Shown in pieces: positions 1-10,650 of a DNA stretch of 64,000 nucleotides. The stretch is from Mycobacterium stomatepiae (GTDB lineage: Bacteria; Actinomycetota; Actinomycetes; Mycobacteriales; Mycobacteriaceae). The number at the start of each line of letters is the position of its first letter. Position 1 is the first letter of the stretch. The notes under the pieces are model-generated. The model saw nothing but the letters and a program-made list of their open reading frames with translations. It was not told the DNA's origin and ran no database searches. The position numbers and the translations under genes were made by a program. The stretch lies in contig NZ_AP022587.1 in assembly GCF_010731715.1 (NCBI RefSeq), positions 2,604,001-2,668,000 of the forward strand, read 5' to 3'.

Positions 1-46
1 CTTGAGCGGCGGCGACGTCGGCTTACAGATCGCGACGAAGATCTAG
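1..46 (+). CDS. 3' end of an unidentified gene (partial)
   Basis: An open frame from the left edge reads LSGGDVGLQIATKI and stops with TAG at 44-46. Nearly all codons end in G or C, as real genes here do. It would converge with lpqB, leaving 3 bases between the two stops. Only 14 residues are visible, so no family can be named. In H37Rv the neighbour of lpqB lies on the other strand, so this may be a rearrangement or a chance frame. Confidence 0.3.
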   Translation, partial: LSGGDVGLQIATKI

Positions 47-49
47 CGG

Positions 50-1861
50 CTAACCCGGCAGCACCGGGACGGCGCCACCGGTCATCAGGCCCGGCACCTC
101 CGACCACGTCTGCTGACTTTCCGACGCCGACGCCGAATACTGCAGCACGCCTTGCGGAGCCGCGACGTAGACGGTCGACGGGTTGGCCGCGATCGCGGTC
201 AGCGGAATCTGCAAACCGTGCGCGGGAGCATCGGAGTTCACCCCGTCGAGGTTGACGTACGAGACCGGATGAGCGAGGTCGTTGCGGGTGACCACCATGT
301 CGTCGCCGGTGCGCCAGTACAGGGACACCACCGTATTGCCCAGCCCGAAACCCAACCGACGGGGATAGGTCAGCGCATACTGCCCGGCCTGGGTCTGCTC
401 GACACCCGCGAGGATGACCTCGCCGCCGATCACCATCGCGGCCCGGGTGCCGTCGCGGGACAGTTGCAGGTCGGTGATCGGCCCCGGGAACTTGCTCGCC
501 AACGCCCCGGAATCCACCGGAAGGCGCGCGGGTTGCCCAGATGCCGGCTCCTGGATGGCCCGCAGCACGTTATTACCATCCACCACCACCCAGACCGCGT
601 CGTCCAGGGCCCAACTGGGACGCGACAGGCTGTGTCCGTCGGCGGATTGAACCGCCTCGCCACCGAGATCACCGATCCACAGTGACTCCGCCATGTCGGG
701 GGCGCCGCGGTGCAGGGTCACGACGGACGCCACCTGCCGTCCGCTGCGGGACAACGCGGCCAGCGTCTGGTCGCCCATCCGGCCGATAGCGCCGGGCACC
801 GTGCTGGTCCGCTGCCCGTCCAATCCGACCAGCGATCCGTTGATCAGGGCGTGCAGGCCCGCGCCGGCTCCGTCGGCCACGCCGGGGTCGGTGGCGGCGA
901 CGTCGGAGGTGGTCCACCCTTCGGCGAACCGGTCGTCCAGCGGGGCCCCGTCGGCATTGATCACATAGGGCCCCCGGATGTCGGCTCGGGCCAGCGTCCA
1001 AATGATTTGCGCGGCAAGCAATTGCCTACTGTGCGGGTCGGTGGTCGACAGCTTCTGCAAATCGATGCGCGCCCCACCGTAGCCGCGCCCGATCCCGTTC
1101 TTACCGCCGTCGGCCCGGGTCACCGGCCCGCGCAGCCGCAAGGGCGGGGCGAGCAGGTTGCGTACTGTGTGCGCCATCTCGGGCCGGGGTCCGGCCAACA
1201 GCTTGGAGATGAGTTCGGTGGGCAGCTGATCATGGTCGGAGACCGCAACGTAGCGCGGGTCGGGCACCACCGTCTTACCGGTCGGGTCGGCGAAGTACAG
1301 CGTGTTGCGTTTGTAGGTGGCCTGAAACTGTTGCCAGTCCAGGAAAACACCGTTGGGCAGCTTGTCGATTCGCCAGCCGCCGGATGTCTTGACCAACTCG
1401 ATCGCGCCCGGGTCCGGCAGCACGCCCTCGGCCGTCTCGAACACCCCGATATCGGACAGCGAACCCAAGATGTCAGCCCGCATCGTCGCCGAAACCCGTT
1501 CGGCGCCACGGGTTTCGACGAACACCACGTGGTCGATCAGCAGTGCGCTACCGGCGTCGTCCCAGGCGTTGGATGCCGACTGGGTGAGGAACTGCCGCGC
1601 CGCCAGATGCCGGTTGGCCGGATCGGCTGTGGCCTTGAGGAATTCGCGGAGCAACACGTCGGGATCCATGCCGGGGGTCGGCTTGGGCAGATTCGACGGC
1701 GCGGGCCGCTCGACCGTACCGATGGCCTGCGGCGCCGATGTGCTCGGCACCCCAGCACACCCGGCGAGCAGCGCCGCCAGCAGCGCGACGACGAGCTTGC
1801 GCCCGACGACGATGCGGGCCGAGATCGCCCGCTGAGAAGTCGGGCAATCCAGCGTCCGCAT
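50..1861 (-). CDS. lpqB: Lipoprotein LpqB, MtrAB accessory protein
   Basis: A 603-residue lipoprotein with a basic N-terminus, a hydrophobic stretch at about residues 22-34 and the lipobox LLAGC, which puts the lipidated cysteine at residue 35. The family has a GerMN domain in the first half and a C-terminal beta-propeller-like region. LpqB is known to interact with the extracellular part of the sensor kinase MtrB and to modulate MtrA phosphorylation and envelope homeostasis. The start at 1861 is chosen because its ATG overlaps the mtrB stop (ATGA); an in-frame ATG at 1873 would add four residues. It is the third gene of the minus-strand mtrA-mtrB-lpqB operon. Confidence 0.95.
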   Translation of the reverse strand: MRTLDCPTSQRAISARIVVGRKLVVALLAALLAGCAGVPSTSAPQAIGTVERPAPSNLPKPTPGMDPDVLLREFLKATADPANRHLAARQFLTQSASNAWDDAGSALLIDHVVFVETRGAERVSATMRADILGSLSDIGVFETAEGVLPDPGAIELVKTSGGWRIDKLPNGVFLDWQQFQATYKRNTLYFADPTGKTVVPDPRYVAVSDHDQLPTELISKLLAGPRPEMAHTVRNLLAPPLRLRGPVTRADGGKNGIGRGYGGARIDLQKLSTTDPHSRQLLAAQIIWTLARADIRGPYVINADGAPLDDRFAEGWTTSDVAATDPGVADGAGAGLHALINGSLVGLDGQRTSTVPGAIGRMGDQTLAALSRSGRQVASVVTLHRGAPDMAESLWIGDLGGEAVQSADGHSLSRPSWALDDAVWVVVDGNNVLRAIQEPASGQPARLPVDSGALASKFPGPITDLQLSRDGTRAAMVIGGEVILAGVEQTQAGQYALTYPRRLGFGLGNTVVSLYWRTGDDMVVTRNDLAHPVSYVNLDGVNSDAPAHGLQIPLTAIAANPSTVYVAAPQGVLQYSASASESQQTWSEVPGLMTGGAVPVLPG

Positions 1862-3558
1862 CACAGGCTCCACTCGGCGTGCTCATGCTGGCGCGGCCGC
1901 TCCGTGCCCACCGGCTGCTGCTGCCCGGGCTCCCCCGCCGGGGGCGCCGGCGTCGGGATGGGTTTCATCGGCAACGGACTGGTGGTGACCTTGTGGCCAC
2001 GCACCAACGGAAGCGTCAGCCGGAAGCAGGCGCCCCGACCGGGTTCACCCCACGCCTCCAACCGTCCCTGGTGCAGGCGGGCGTCCTCGACGCTGATCGC
2101 CAGGCCCAGCCCGGTCCCGCCGGAGCGCCGTACCCGTGACGGGTCCGAGCGCCAGAACCGGCTGAACACCAGCTTCTCCTCGCCGGGCCGCAGCCCCACT
2201 CCGTAGTCGCGGACCGTGACGGCGACGGTGTCCTCATCGACGCCCATCCGGATCCGCACCGGTTTGTGCTCGGCATGGTCGATGGCGTTGGCGATCAAAT
2301 TGCGCAGAATCCGCTCCACTCGCCGCGGATCGACCTCGGCGATCACCTCTTCGGCGGGCATGTCGACCAGCAGCTCGATGCCGGCGTCCTCGGAAAGGTG
2401 GCCCACATTGCCCAGCGCGCTCTGCACGGTCGTGCGCAGATCCACTGCCTCCACCGACAATTCGGCGACACCGGCGTCGTGCCGGGAGATTTCCAGCAGA
2501 TCGTTGAGCAGCGTCTCAAAGCGATCGAGTTCGTTGACCATCAACTCCGTGGAGCGTTGCAGGGTGGGGTCGAGCTCGGAACTGTGGTCGTAGATCAGGT
2601 CGGCGGCCATCCGCACCGTGGTCAGCGGTGTACGAAGTTCGTGGCTGACATCGGAGGTGAACCGCCGCTGCAGGTTGCCGAACTCTTCGAGCTGGGTGAT
2701 CTGGCGCGACAGACTCTCGGCCATGTCGTTGAAAGACACCGCCAGCCGTGCCATGTCGTCTTCACCGCGCACCGGCATTCGTTCGGACAGATGCCCCTCG
2801 GCGAACCGTTCGGCGATCCGCGACGCCGAGCGCACCGGCACCACCACTTGCCGCGATACCAGCAGGGCGATCCCGGCGAGCAGCACCAGCAGCACCGCCC
2901 CACCGGTGATCATCGTGCCGCGCACCAGCGTGATCGTGGCCTGCTCACTGGCCAGCGGGAAGATCAGATACAGCTCCAGGTTGGCTACCTGCGACGACGC
3001 CGGCGTGCCGACGATCAGTGCCGGTCCGGAAAAGCCTTCGGTGTGCACCGTCGCGTACTGGTAGGCCGCCTGCCCGGCCTTCACGAAGCCGCGCAGCGAG
3101 GCGGGCACCTGGTCGACCGGCCCGGCAGCCGTCGCAGCGCGCGGGCCGTCGCCCGGCACGATCAGCACCACGTCGAACGCACCGGCGAGACCGGGACCGG
3201 AGGACGGATCGGTTTTCGACGTTAACGTGTTGCGGGCCAGCTGCAGGCTGCTGTCCAGCGAGCGCGTCTCCTCGCCGTTGACGATCCCGCCGACCGTCGT
3301 GCGGGCCCGTTCGATCTGCTCGACGCCCGCCTTGACCTTGACGTCAAGAACCCGGTTGGTGACCTGACTGGTCAGCACGAAGCCGAGCGCCAGGATCACC
3401 GTCAACGACAACCCGAGAGTCAATGCCACGACTCGCAGTTGCAGCGAACGGCGCCAGGCAATGCCGACGGCTCGACTCAACGCACTCATGCCCCGAGTCA
3501 TGGGGCCGGTGCGCCCCCAGCGGTGACCGTGAATACGTCGCCGCGAGCCCCAAATCAA
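1861..3558 (-). CDS. mtrB: Sensor histidine kinase MtrB
   Basis: This 565-residue membrane kinase is the partner of MtrA and controls cell division, wall metabolism and replication-linked genes in mycobacteria. Two membrane segments lie near residues 42-63 and 213-234 and flank an extracellular sensor domain. A HAMP linker follows, then a HisKA domain with H-box [14 protein letters not shown] (phosphoacceptor His306) and an HATPase domain with N-box [12 protein letters not shown] and G-box DYGVGL. Length and sequence closely match the tuberculosis protein as recalled. The C-terminal tail is proline-rich. It lies 103 bases after mtrA, separated by a MIRU-like repeat, and overlaps lpqB by ATGA. 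Confidence 0.97.
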   Translation of the reverse strand: MIWGSRRRIHGHRWGRTGPMTRGMSALSRAVGIAWRRSLQLRVVALTLGLSLTVILALGFVLTSQVTNRVLDVKVKAGVEQIERARTTVGGIVNGEETRSLDSSLQLARNTLTSKTDPSSGPGLAGAFDVVLIVPGDGPRAATAAGPVDQVPASLRGFVKAGQAAYQYATVHTEGFSGPALIVGTPASSQVANLELYLIFPLASEQATITLVRGTMITGGAVLLVLLAGIALLVSRQVVVPVRSASRIAERFAEGHLSERMPVRGEDDMARLAVSFNDMAESLSRQITQLEEFGNLQRRFTSDVSHELRTPLTTVRMAADLIYDHSSELDPTLQRSTELMVNELDRFETLLNDLLEISRHDAGVAELSVEAVDLRTTVQSALGNVGHLSEDAGIELLVDMPAEEVIAEVDPRRVERILRNLIANAIDHAEHKPVRIRMGVDEDTVAVTVRDYGVGLRPGEEKLVFSRFWRSDPSRVRRSGGTGLGLAISVEDARLHQGRLEAWGEPGRGACFRLTLPLVRGHKVTTSPLPMKPIPTPAPPAGEPGQQQPVGTERPRQHEHAEWSL

Positions 3559-3661
3559 TGGCGGCGCTCCTCATCATCGCGACGACGTCCTAGACCGGCG
3601 CCGGCAGTGCATATGCGCCGCTCCTCAGCATCGCTGCGCTCTGCATCGCCGCCGGCGCGGA
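3559..3661 (-). repeat. MIRU-like interspersed repeat between mtrA and mtrB
   Basis: The gap between the mtrA stop and the mtrB start reads, on the minus strand, GGCGGCGATGCAGAGCGCAG then CGATGCTGAGGAGCGGCGC. A shortened second unit, CGATGATGAGGAGCGCCGCC, lies next to the mtrB start. This resembles the mycobacterial interspersed repetitive unit, known for sitting between co-transcribed genes. A related string lies at 7324-7366. Assignment is by pattern memory. Confidence 0.5.
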
Positions 3662-4348
3662 TCACGGAGGTCCGGCCTTGTAACCCACTCCTCGAACGGT
3701 CAACACCACAGTCGGGTTCTCCGGGTCTTTCTCGACCTTGGCCCGCAGACGCTGGACGTGCACATTCACCAAGCGAGTGTCCGCTGGGTGACGGTATCCC
3801 CACACCTGTTCGAGCAGTACATCACGAGTAAACACCTGGCGCGGTTTGCGTGCCAGCGCTACCAGCAGGTCGAACTCCAGCGGGGTCAGCGAGATCTGCT
3901 CGCCGTTACGGGTGACCTTGTGAGCCGGCACGTCGATCTCGACGTCGGCGATCGAGAGCATCTCGGCCGGCTCGTCGTCGTTGCGCCGCAGCCGCGCCCG
4001 CACCCGGGCGACCAGCTCCTTGGGCTTGAACGGCTTCATGATGTAGTCGTCGGCACCCGACTCCAGGCCCAGCACCACATCCACGGTGTCGGTCTTGGCC
4101 GTGAGCATCACAATCGGAACGCCGGAATCGGCGCGCAACACCCGGCACACGTCGATGCCGTTCATGCCCGGCAACATCAGGTCAAGCAGCACCAAGTCGG
4201 GCCGCAGTTCGCGCACCGCGGTCAGAGCCTGCGTGCCGTCACCGATGACCGCAGTGTCGAAGCCCTCCCCACGAAGAACGATGGTCAGCATCTCCGCGAG
4301 CGAAGCGTCGTCGTCGACGACCAAAATCCTTTGCCTCATGGAGTCCAT
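3662..4348 (-). CDS. mtrA: Response regulator MtrA
   Basis: OmpR/PhoB-type regulator of 228 residues, essential in M. tuberculosis. It binds promoters and origin-region DNA to coordinate division and replication. The receiver domain (about 1-120) has the acidic pair VDDD near residues 11-14, the phosphorylation site Asp56 in LVLLDLMLPG and the conserved lysine in MKPFKPKE. The C-terminal winged helix contains TRDVLLEQVWGYRHPADTR. The start is placed at ATG 4348 (MDSMRQRIL), which gives the family length. An open frame continues to 4411 but its extra 21 residues do not look like the family. First gene of the mtrA-mtrB-lpqB operon. Confidence 0.97.
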   Translation of the reverse strand: MDSMRQRILVVDDDASLAEMLTIVLRGEGFDTAVIGDGTQALTAVRELRPDLVLLDLMLPGMNGIDVCRVLRADSGVPIVMLTAKTDTVDVVLGLESGADDYIMKPFKPKELVARVRARLRRNDDEPAEMLSIADVEIDVPAHKVTRNGEQISLTPLEFDLLVALARKPRQVFTRDVLLEQVWGYRHPADTRLVNVHVQRLRAKVEKDPENPTVVLTVRGVGYKAGPP

Positions 4349-4450
4349 GGTGTCACCAGATCGGGACAAAACTCGGGCGCCACACGGGCGTTTCTTCTTG
4401 GATAACGGCAAATCGTGACAAATCTGTGCTAATCGCGACCTATTCGGTGC

Positions 4451-5083
4451 CTATTGCAACGTCAAATCGGCCGCTAACCGCTCCGGATCCACGTCCGCGT
4501 CGACCACGAGCCACCGCCCTCCCCAGCCCGCGTCGGCCAGCCCCGCGTACACCTCCCGGGTGCGCTGCTGAAGCCCTTCGTCGCGTTCGTAGCTGTCGCG
4601 CGGACGGCCCGGATCGGACTCGGACCGGCGCCGGGCCCGCTCGCCGGCAAGCTCGGCGGACACCCCGAGCAGCACCTGACAATCCGGCACAGGCAGCCTG
4701 AGCCGCTGAAATTCCAGCGCGTACACCCAGGCGGCCGCGTCTCCCGCCGCGTCCTGGTGCAGGCGCGCGGCGCTGTAGGCGGCGTTGGAGGCGACGTAGC
4801 GATCCAGGATCAGCACGTCATGGTCGCGCCCGCGCGCGGCGATCTCCTCTACCGCGCCGGCGCGGTCCAGCGCGAACAGCATCGCCATCGCATACACCGA
4901 CGACGCCAGGTCCCCGTGCTCGCCGTGCAGCGCCTCGGCCGCGATGTCGGCGGTCACCGACTGCCCGTAGCGCGGAAAGGCCATCGTCGCCACCGACGTG
5001 CCGGCTTGTTCAAACGCGGCCCGCAACCCTTCGGTCAGCGTCCGCTTGCCGGACCCGTCGACGCCCTCGATCGCGATCAGCAC
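4451..5083 (-). CDS. tmk: Thymidylate kinase
   Basis: Phosphorylates dTMP to dTDP with ATP, an essential step of dTTP synthesis. The 210-residue protein opens with the P-loop IEGVDGSGKRTL, carries the substrate-binding stretch FPRYGQSV, and has the DRYVASNAAYSAA motif in the middle. The RR(S)ESDPGRPRDSYERD region near residue 150 corresponds to the lid. Length is close to the 214-residue M. tuberculosis enzyme. It lies between mtrA and sahH on the same strand, 36 bases after sahH, as in H37Rv. Confidence 0.95.
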   Translation of the reverse strand: MLIAIEGVDGSGKRTLTEGLRAAFEQAGTSVATMAFPRYGQSVTADIAAEALHGEHGDLASSVYAMAMLFALDRAGAVEEIAARGRDHDVLILDRYVASNAAYSAARLHQDAAGDAAAWVYALEFQRLRLPVPDCQVLLGVSAELAGERARRRSESDPGRPRDSYERDEGLQQRTREVYAGLADAGWGGRWLVVDADVDPERLAADLTLQ

Positions 5084-5119
5084 GGCGCCGAGCCTATCCG
5101 GCGCCTCGAGCCGCGGTGA

Positions 5120-6577
<1,458 letters not shown>

Positions 6578-6694
6578 GGCGTGTCTGTTCCTTACTGCGG
6601 CTCAGGGAGATCAAGGTTATGAGCGGACTACATGGCGTTAGTTAGCTTGGGTACGCTCTTCCGCCACTGTAGTCGGCGGTGAATGTCCGCCAGG

Positions 6695-7360
6695 TCAGGG
6701 GATGTTGATGACGCCGTGACGCTCGGCAAAAGGCGTCATCAGGCGGGCAAGATCCTGGGCGACGTCGTGACTGGCCTCCGGCGGCATCGACACATAACTC
6801 AACGCCAACCGCACGATGGCACGGCCCAGCACGCCGGCGTCTTCATCGCTGGTGGCCACCCAGCTGTGGGTGAACGCCAACGTCAACCGTTCCGAGGCCC
6901 GGGTGATGATCGGCCCGCTGTCGGTGGTGATGATCTGCAGCAGGTCGGGCTTGGCGACACCGGTAAGCAGCGAGATCACCAACGGATCGGCCGCCGAATC
7001 CGAGAAGAAGGCGCGAAAGCCCTGCAGAAACGCCTCGTAGATGTTGCCGACGTTGGCGTCGATGGCGGCATGGACGGCGTCGACCAGCCGATCGGCCAGG
7101 CGCAGGGCATATCCCTGCGCCAGACCTTGCCGCGAGCCGAATTCGTTGTAGATGGTCTGCCGGCTGATCCCGGCGGCCCGGGCCACGTCGGAAAGCGTGA
7201 TCGCGGACCAGTCCCGGGTCAGCAGCAAGTCGCGCATCGCGTCCAGCACCGAGTCGCGCAGCAGGTTCCGCGACGCCTCGGCGTAGGGAATCCGCTTCAC
7301 AGGCGCGACAATAGCTCCTATCACCGCGCCGCTGCGCCCCATCACTTCGTTCTGCATCAT
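6695..7360 (-). CDS. TetR-family regulator of the alkB operon
   Basis: A 221-residue regulator with a TetR helix-turn-helix at about residues 45-90 (ITLSDVARAAGISRQTIYNEFGS) and a helical ligand-binding domain. It is the last gene of alkB-rubA-rubB-tetR, as in H37Rv Rv3249c; homologues in other actinobacteria (AlkX) repress the alkane hydroxylase operon, so that role is inferred from context. The N-terminus is uncertain: the first codons (MMQNEVMGRSG) fall in a MIRU-like sequence, and ATGs at 7360, 7357 and 7342 are all possible. Confidence 0.9.
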   Translation of the reverse strand: MMQNEVMGRSGAVIGAIVAPVKRIPYAEASRNLLRDSVLDAMRDLLLTRDWSAITLSDVARAAGISRQTIYNEFGSRQGLAQGYALRLADRLVDAVHAAIDANVGNIYEAFLQGFRAFFSDSAADPLVISLLTGVAKPDLLQIITTDSGPIITRASERLTLAFTHSWVATSDEDAGVLGRAIVRLALSYVSMPPEASHDVAQDLARLMTPFAERHGVINIP

Positions 7361-7366
7361 CGCTGG
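7324..7366 (-). repeat. MIRU-like sequence at the rubB-tetR junction
   Basis: The minus strand reads GCGATGATGCAGAACGAAGT followed by GATGGGGCGCAGCGGCGC. It resembles the element between mtrA and mtrB (GCGATGCAGAGCGCAGCGATG...GGAGCGGCGC). It bridges the rubB stop and the start of the TetR gene and supplies that gene's first codons, the junction position expected for MIRUs. The match is imperfect. Confidence 0.35.
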
Positions 7367-7369
7367 CGG

Positions 7370-7585
7370 CTACGGCCGCGCGACCTCCACCATCTCGAAG
7401 TCCGATTTCGCCGCGCCGCAGTCCGGGCAGCTCCAGTCGTCGGGAATCTCGTCCCACCGAGTGCCGGGGGCGATGCCGTCCTCGGGCCAGCCCTTGGCCT
7501 CGTCGTACTCGAATCCGCACTGCACGCAGACGTAAAGCTTGAACGGGGTTTGACGCTCTTCGCCCGAGGGCTCATCGCAGCTCAC
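7370..7585 (-). CDS. rubB: Rubredoxin RubB
   Basis: A 71-residue iron-sulfur electron carrier with the two rubredoxin knuckles, [14 protein letters not shown] near the start and [13 protein letters not shown] near the end, four cysteines in all for one iron. In alkane-degrading actinobacteria such AlkG2-type rubredoxins carry electrons from a reductase to AlkB. The start is GTG at 7585, which overlaps the TGA of rubA (GTGA), so translation is probably coupled. It is the third gene of the alkB operon. Confidence 0.93.
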   Translation of the reverse strand: MSCDEPSGEERQTPFKLYVCVQCGFEYDEAKGWPEDGIAPGTRWDEIPDDWSCPDCGAAKSDFEMVEVARP

Positions 7586-7755
7586 GAGTTCACCCCTATC
7601 TTTTCGAAATCGACCTTCTCAAGGACCGCACAATCGGGACAACACCAGCAGTCGGGGATGTCGCTGAACGGCGTGCCCGCGGGAAAGCCCTCCCGCGGAG
7701 CACCTTTCGCTTCGTCGTAGGTGTAGTCGCAGCCGGGGCAGCGGTAGGCGGTCAT
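7582..7755 (-). CDS. rubA: Rubredoxin RubA
   Basis: A 57-residue rubredoxin, too short to stand out on its own. It reads [18 protein letters not shown] and closes with [17 protein letters not shown]. The C-x-x-C pairs CPGC and CPDC bind the iron; an additional Cys precedes the second pair. It transfers electrons to the membrane alkane hydroxylase. The start ATG at 7753-7755 overlaps the alkB stop (ATGA), and its own stop overlaps the rubB start, giving a tightly coupled operon. Confidence 0.92.
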   Translation of the reverse strand: MTAYRCPGCDYTYDEAKGAPREGFPAGTPFSDIPDCWCCPDCAVLEKVDFEKIGVNS

Positions 7756-9011
7756 GCCGCAGCCCTTTCGGGTGCCCCGTACTTCGCCAGCACCTTGTCG
7801 CACATCCGCGGGTGGATGTTGACCCTGGTGATGTCGCCGCCATAGTGCGCCAGCACGCGGTGGTCCATCACCTTGCGCCACACCGGCGGCAGGTAGGTCA
7901 GCGCGATCATCGACGCGTACCCGCTCGGCAGGTTGGGCGCACCCTCCATGCTGCGCAGCGTCTGATAGCGCCGGGTGGGGTTGGCGTGGTGATCGCTGTG
8001 CCGCTGCAGGTGGTAGAGGAATAGGTTGGTGACGATGTGGTCGGAGTTCCAGCTGTGCACCGGGGCGCACCGCTCGTAGCGACCGTTGGCGTTGCGCTGC
8101 CGCAGCAGGCCGTAGTGCTCGAGGTAGTTGACGGTTTCAAGCAGCGAAAAACCGAAGACCGCCTGGATGACGAGGAACGGAATCACACCCGCACCGAAGA
8201 CCGCGATCAGCGCGCCGAACAGGACCACCGACAAGGCCCAGGCGTTGAGCACGTCGTTGGACGCATACGTCCTCGGGTCCCAGGGGCTGTTGCCGAGCCG
8301 GCGGATCCGCTGCGCCTCGAGATGAACCGATGAACGCAGGCTGCCGAACACGCTGCGCGGCAAGAACTCCCAGAAGGTCTCGCCGAAGCGGGCCGACGCC
8401 GGGTCTTCGGGCGTGGAGACGCGCACGTGGTGACCGCGGTTGTGCTCGATGTAAAAGTGTCCGTAGGCGGTCTGCGCCAGGGTGATCTTGGACAGCCAGC
8501 GGTCCAGCGAGTCTTTTTTGTGCCCCATTTCGTGCGCGGTGTTGATGCCGACGCCGCCGAGCACGCCGACCGACAGGGCGACGCCGATCTTGCCGACCCA
8601 GCCCAGGCCGCCGTCAGGCCCAGTTTCGAAGCCCAGCCATCCCAGGTCTGACGCGGTGAACAGGTAGGCGCCCATCACCACGCTGAGGTACTGGAATGGG
8701 ATGTAGATGTAGGTGCAGTAGCGGTAGTACTTGTCGTTCTCCAACCGCTCCATCACCTCGTCGGGCGGATTCTGCCCGTCGGGGCCGAAACGCAGGTCCA
8801 GGATCGGCAGCAGGATGTAGAGCAGGATCGGCCCGATCCAGAGGGGCGCCTGGGCGGCAACGTGCCAGCCGAGCCGGTTCAGTCCCCAAACGATCGGCAG
8901 CATCACGAACAACGCCGTCGGCGGGATCAGGCCCATCAGCCACAGGTAGCGCTTCTTATCGCGCCACTCGGTGGCGCCGAGCTGCTCGGACGCCTGGATC
9001 TGTGTGGTCAT
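7752..9011 (-). CDS. alkB: Alkane 1-monooxygenase AlkB
   Basis: Membrane di-iron hydroxylase that oxidises medium-chain n-alkanes to 1-alkanols with rubredoxin-supplied electrons. The 419-residue protein has several hydrophobic membrane segments and the histidine clusters of the family: HEMGHKKD, HNRGHH, LQRHSDHHANPTRRYQTL, plus NYLEHYGL. The start is placed at ATG 9011 (MTTQIQAS) because AAGGAGG sits just upstream; an ATG at 9035 in the same frame lacks this. First gene of alkB-rubA-rubB-tetR. Palindromes in the 102-base upstream region are candidate operators. Confidence 0.96.
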   Translation of the reverse strand: MTTQIQASEQLGATEWRDKKRYLWLMGLIPPTALFVMLPIVWGLNRLGWHVAAQAPLWIGPILLYILLPILDLRFGPDGQNPPDEVMERLENDKYYRYCTYIYIPFQYLSVVMGAYLFTASDLGWLGFETGPDGGLGWVGKIGVALSVGVLGGVGINTAHEMGHKKDSLDRWLSKITLAQTAYGHFYIEHNRGHHVRVSTPEDPASARFGETFWEFLPRSVFGSLRSSVHLEAQRIRRLGNSPWDPRTYASNDVLNAWALSVVLFGALIAVFGAGVIPFLVIQAVFGFSLLETVNYLEHYGLLRQRNANGRYERCAPVHSWNSDHIVTNLFLYHLQRHSDHHANPTRRYQTLRSMEGAPNLPSGYASMIALTYLPPVWRKVMDHRVLAHYGGDITRVNIHPRMCDKVLAKYGAPERAAA

Positions 9012-9050
9012 CTGCCAAACCTCCTTGTGAGTCACACCACGTTGAGATTG

Positions 9051-9084
9051 GACAATACCGCTATTGGCGTCCTCTGTCTAGACA
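9051..9084. promoter_or_regulatory. Two palindromes upstream of alkB, candidate TetR operators
   Basis: Two inverted repeats lie in the alkB upstream region. GACAATA-CCGC-TATTGGC at 9051-9068 pairs 6 of 7 bases. TGTCTAGACA at 9075-9084 is a perfect 10-bp palindrome. Their position 40-75 bases before the alkB start fits operators for the TetR gene at the operon end. Binding is inferred, not shown. Confidence 0.4.
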
Positions 9085-9113
9085 AATGATGCTAGTTTGT
9101 AAAGTGTAATGGG

Positions 9114-10589
9114 CTAGGTGGTCTGCTCGGCCTGCCGACGGCCCTGCACCGAGTGGCGGTAGCCGTAGCCGAGGTAAATCGCGGTGCCCAGCACCAGCCA
9201 CGCGGCGAACCGGACCCAGGTCAGCGCGGTGAGGTTCACCATCAACCAGACGCACGCGCAGATCGAGGCGATCGGAAGCACCGGCACCCAAGGCGCCCGG
9301 AACCCGCGCTCCAGGTCCGGCCGGGTCCGGCGCAGCACGATGACCCCGGCGGACACCAGGACGAACGCGAACAACGTCCCGACGTTGACCATCTCCTCGA
9401 GCTTGCTGATCGGGAACACCGACGCCGTCACCGCGATCACCAGCGCGACGAGCACGGTGATCCGCACCGGCGTCCCCCGCGAGCTGGTCTTGGCCAACGG
9501 CCGCGGCAACAATCCGTCGCGCGCCATCGCGAACAGCACTCGGCAGCCGCCAAGCAGCAGCACCATCACCACGGTGGTTAACCCGGCCAGCGCGCCGACG
9601 GCGATGATCTTGCTCGCCCACTGGATGCCGTTCGTGGTGAACGCGGTGGCCAGGTTCGCCGGCTTGCCGCCGGGCATGCTTTTGAGCTGGGTATAGGAGA
9701 CCATGCCGGACAGCACGACGGAGACCGCGATGTATAGCACGGACACGACTCCCAGCGAGGTCAGGATTCCCCGCGGCACATCGCGCTGGGGTCGTTTGGT
9801 CTCCTCGGCCATCGTCGCGACGATGTCGAATCCGATGAACGCGAAGAACACGATCGACGCGCCGGCCAGCACGCCGAACCACCCGTAGTGACTACTGTGC
9901 GCCCCGGTCAGCAGCGACAGCACCGACTGGTTGATACCGCTGGCCTCTTGGCCGGCTTCCGGTTTGGGAATGAACGGCGTGTAGTTGGAGCCCTTGATGT
10001 AGAAGACGCCGACCACCACGACGAAGATCACCACCGACACCTTGATGGCGGTGATCACCGCGGAAATCCTCGACGACACCTTGGTGCCGACGGCGACCAG
10101 CGTCGCCACCAGAAAGATGATCAGCAGCGCGCCCCAGTCCAGCTCGATCGATCCCAATTGGACTGTGCCACCAGCGAATCCGAACACCGATCCCAGATAA
10201 CTGGACCACCCTTTGGATACCACCGCGGCTCCGATTGCCAACTCCAGCAACAGATTCCAGCCGATGATCCAGGCCAGGAACTCACCGAAGGCGGCGTAGG
10301 AGAAGGTGTACGCGCTGCCCGCGACGGGAAGCGTCGAAGCGAATTCGGCGTAGCACAGCGCCGCCAGCGCGCAGGTAATCGCGGCGATCACGAACGATAT
10401 CCAGATCGCGGGTCCGGTGATATCCCCGGCGGTCGACGCGGTGACCGTAAAGATGCCGGCGCCGATCACGACAGCGACGCCGAACACCGTTAGGTCCCAC
10501 CAGGTCAGGTCCTTGCGTAGCCGGGTGTCTGGCTCGTCGGTGTCTTCGATGGACTGTTCGACTGACTTAGTACGCCATCGGTTGGCCAT
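9114..10589 (-). CDS. APC-family amino acid permease
   Basis: A 491-residue integral membrane transporter with about twelve hydrophobic segments. The first helix carries the glycine-rich motif FGVAVVIGAGIFTVT typical of amino acid-polyamine-organocation carriers. FAFIGFDIVATMAEETKRPQRDVPRGI is the conserved loop of the cationic amino acid transporter branch. It corresponds to Rv3253c by position. The start is ATG 10589 (MANRWRTK), preceded by GGGAGGA; the open frame runs 38 codons further without a better site. Substrate is not determined by the sequence; cationic amino acids are most likely. Divergent from the monooxygenase gene 61 bases away. Confidence 0.9.
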   Translation of the reverse strand: MANRWRTKSVEQSIEDTDEPDTRLRKDLTWWDLTVFGVAVVIGAGIFTVTASTAGDITGPAIWISFVIAAITCALAALCYAEFASTLPVAGSAYTFSYAAFGEFLAWIIGWNLLLELAIGAAVVSKGWSSYLGSVFGFAGGTVQLGSIELDWGALLIIFLVATLVAVGTKVSSRISAVITAIKVSVVIFVVVVGVFYIKGSNYTPFIPKPEAGQEASGINQSVLSLLTGAHSSHYGWFGVLAGASIVFFAFIGFDIVATMAEETKRPQRDVPRGILTSLGVVSVLYIAVSVVLSGMVSYTQLKSMPGGKPANLATAFTTNGIQWASKIIAVGALAGLTTVVMVLLLGGCRVLFAMARDGLLPRPLAKTSSRGTPVRITVLVALVIAVTASVFPISKLEEMVNVGTLFAFVLVSAGVIVLRRTRPDLERGFRAPWVPVLPIASICACVWLMVNLTALTWVRFAAWLVLGTAIYLGYGYRHSVQGRRQAEQTT

Positions 10590-10650
10590 ATGCCGTCCTC
10601 CCACTAACGTCAGAAGCCTTGGACCGCACAGTACTGGGTACTCCCCCGGG

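Noticed and set aside
710..2206. Long plus-strand frame (498 codons) opposite lpqB and mtrB
   Set aside because: It is a complementary-strand shadow of two well-recognised genes, rich in Arg, Gly and Gln, with no family resemblance.
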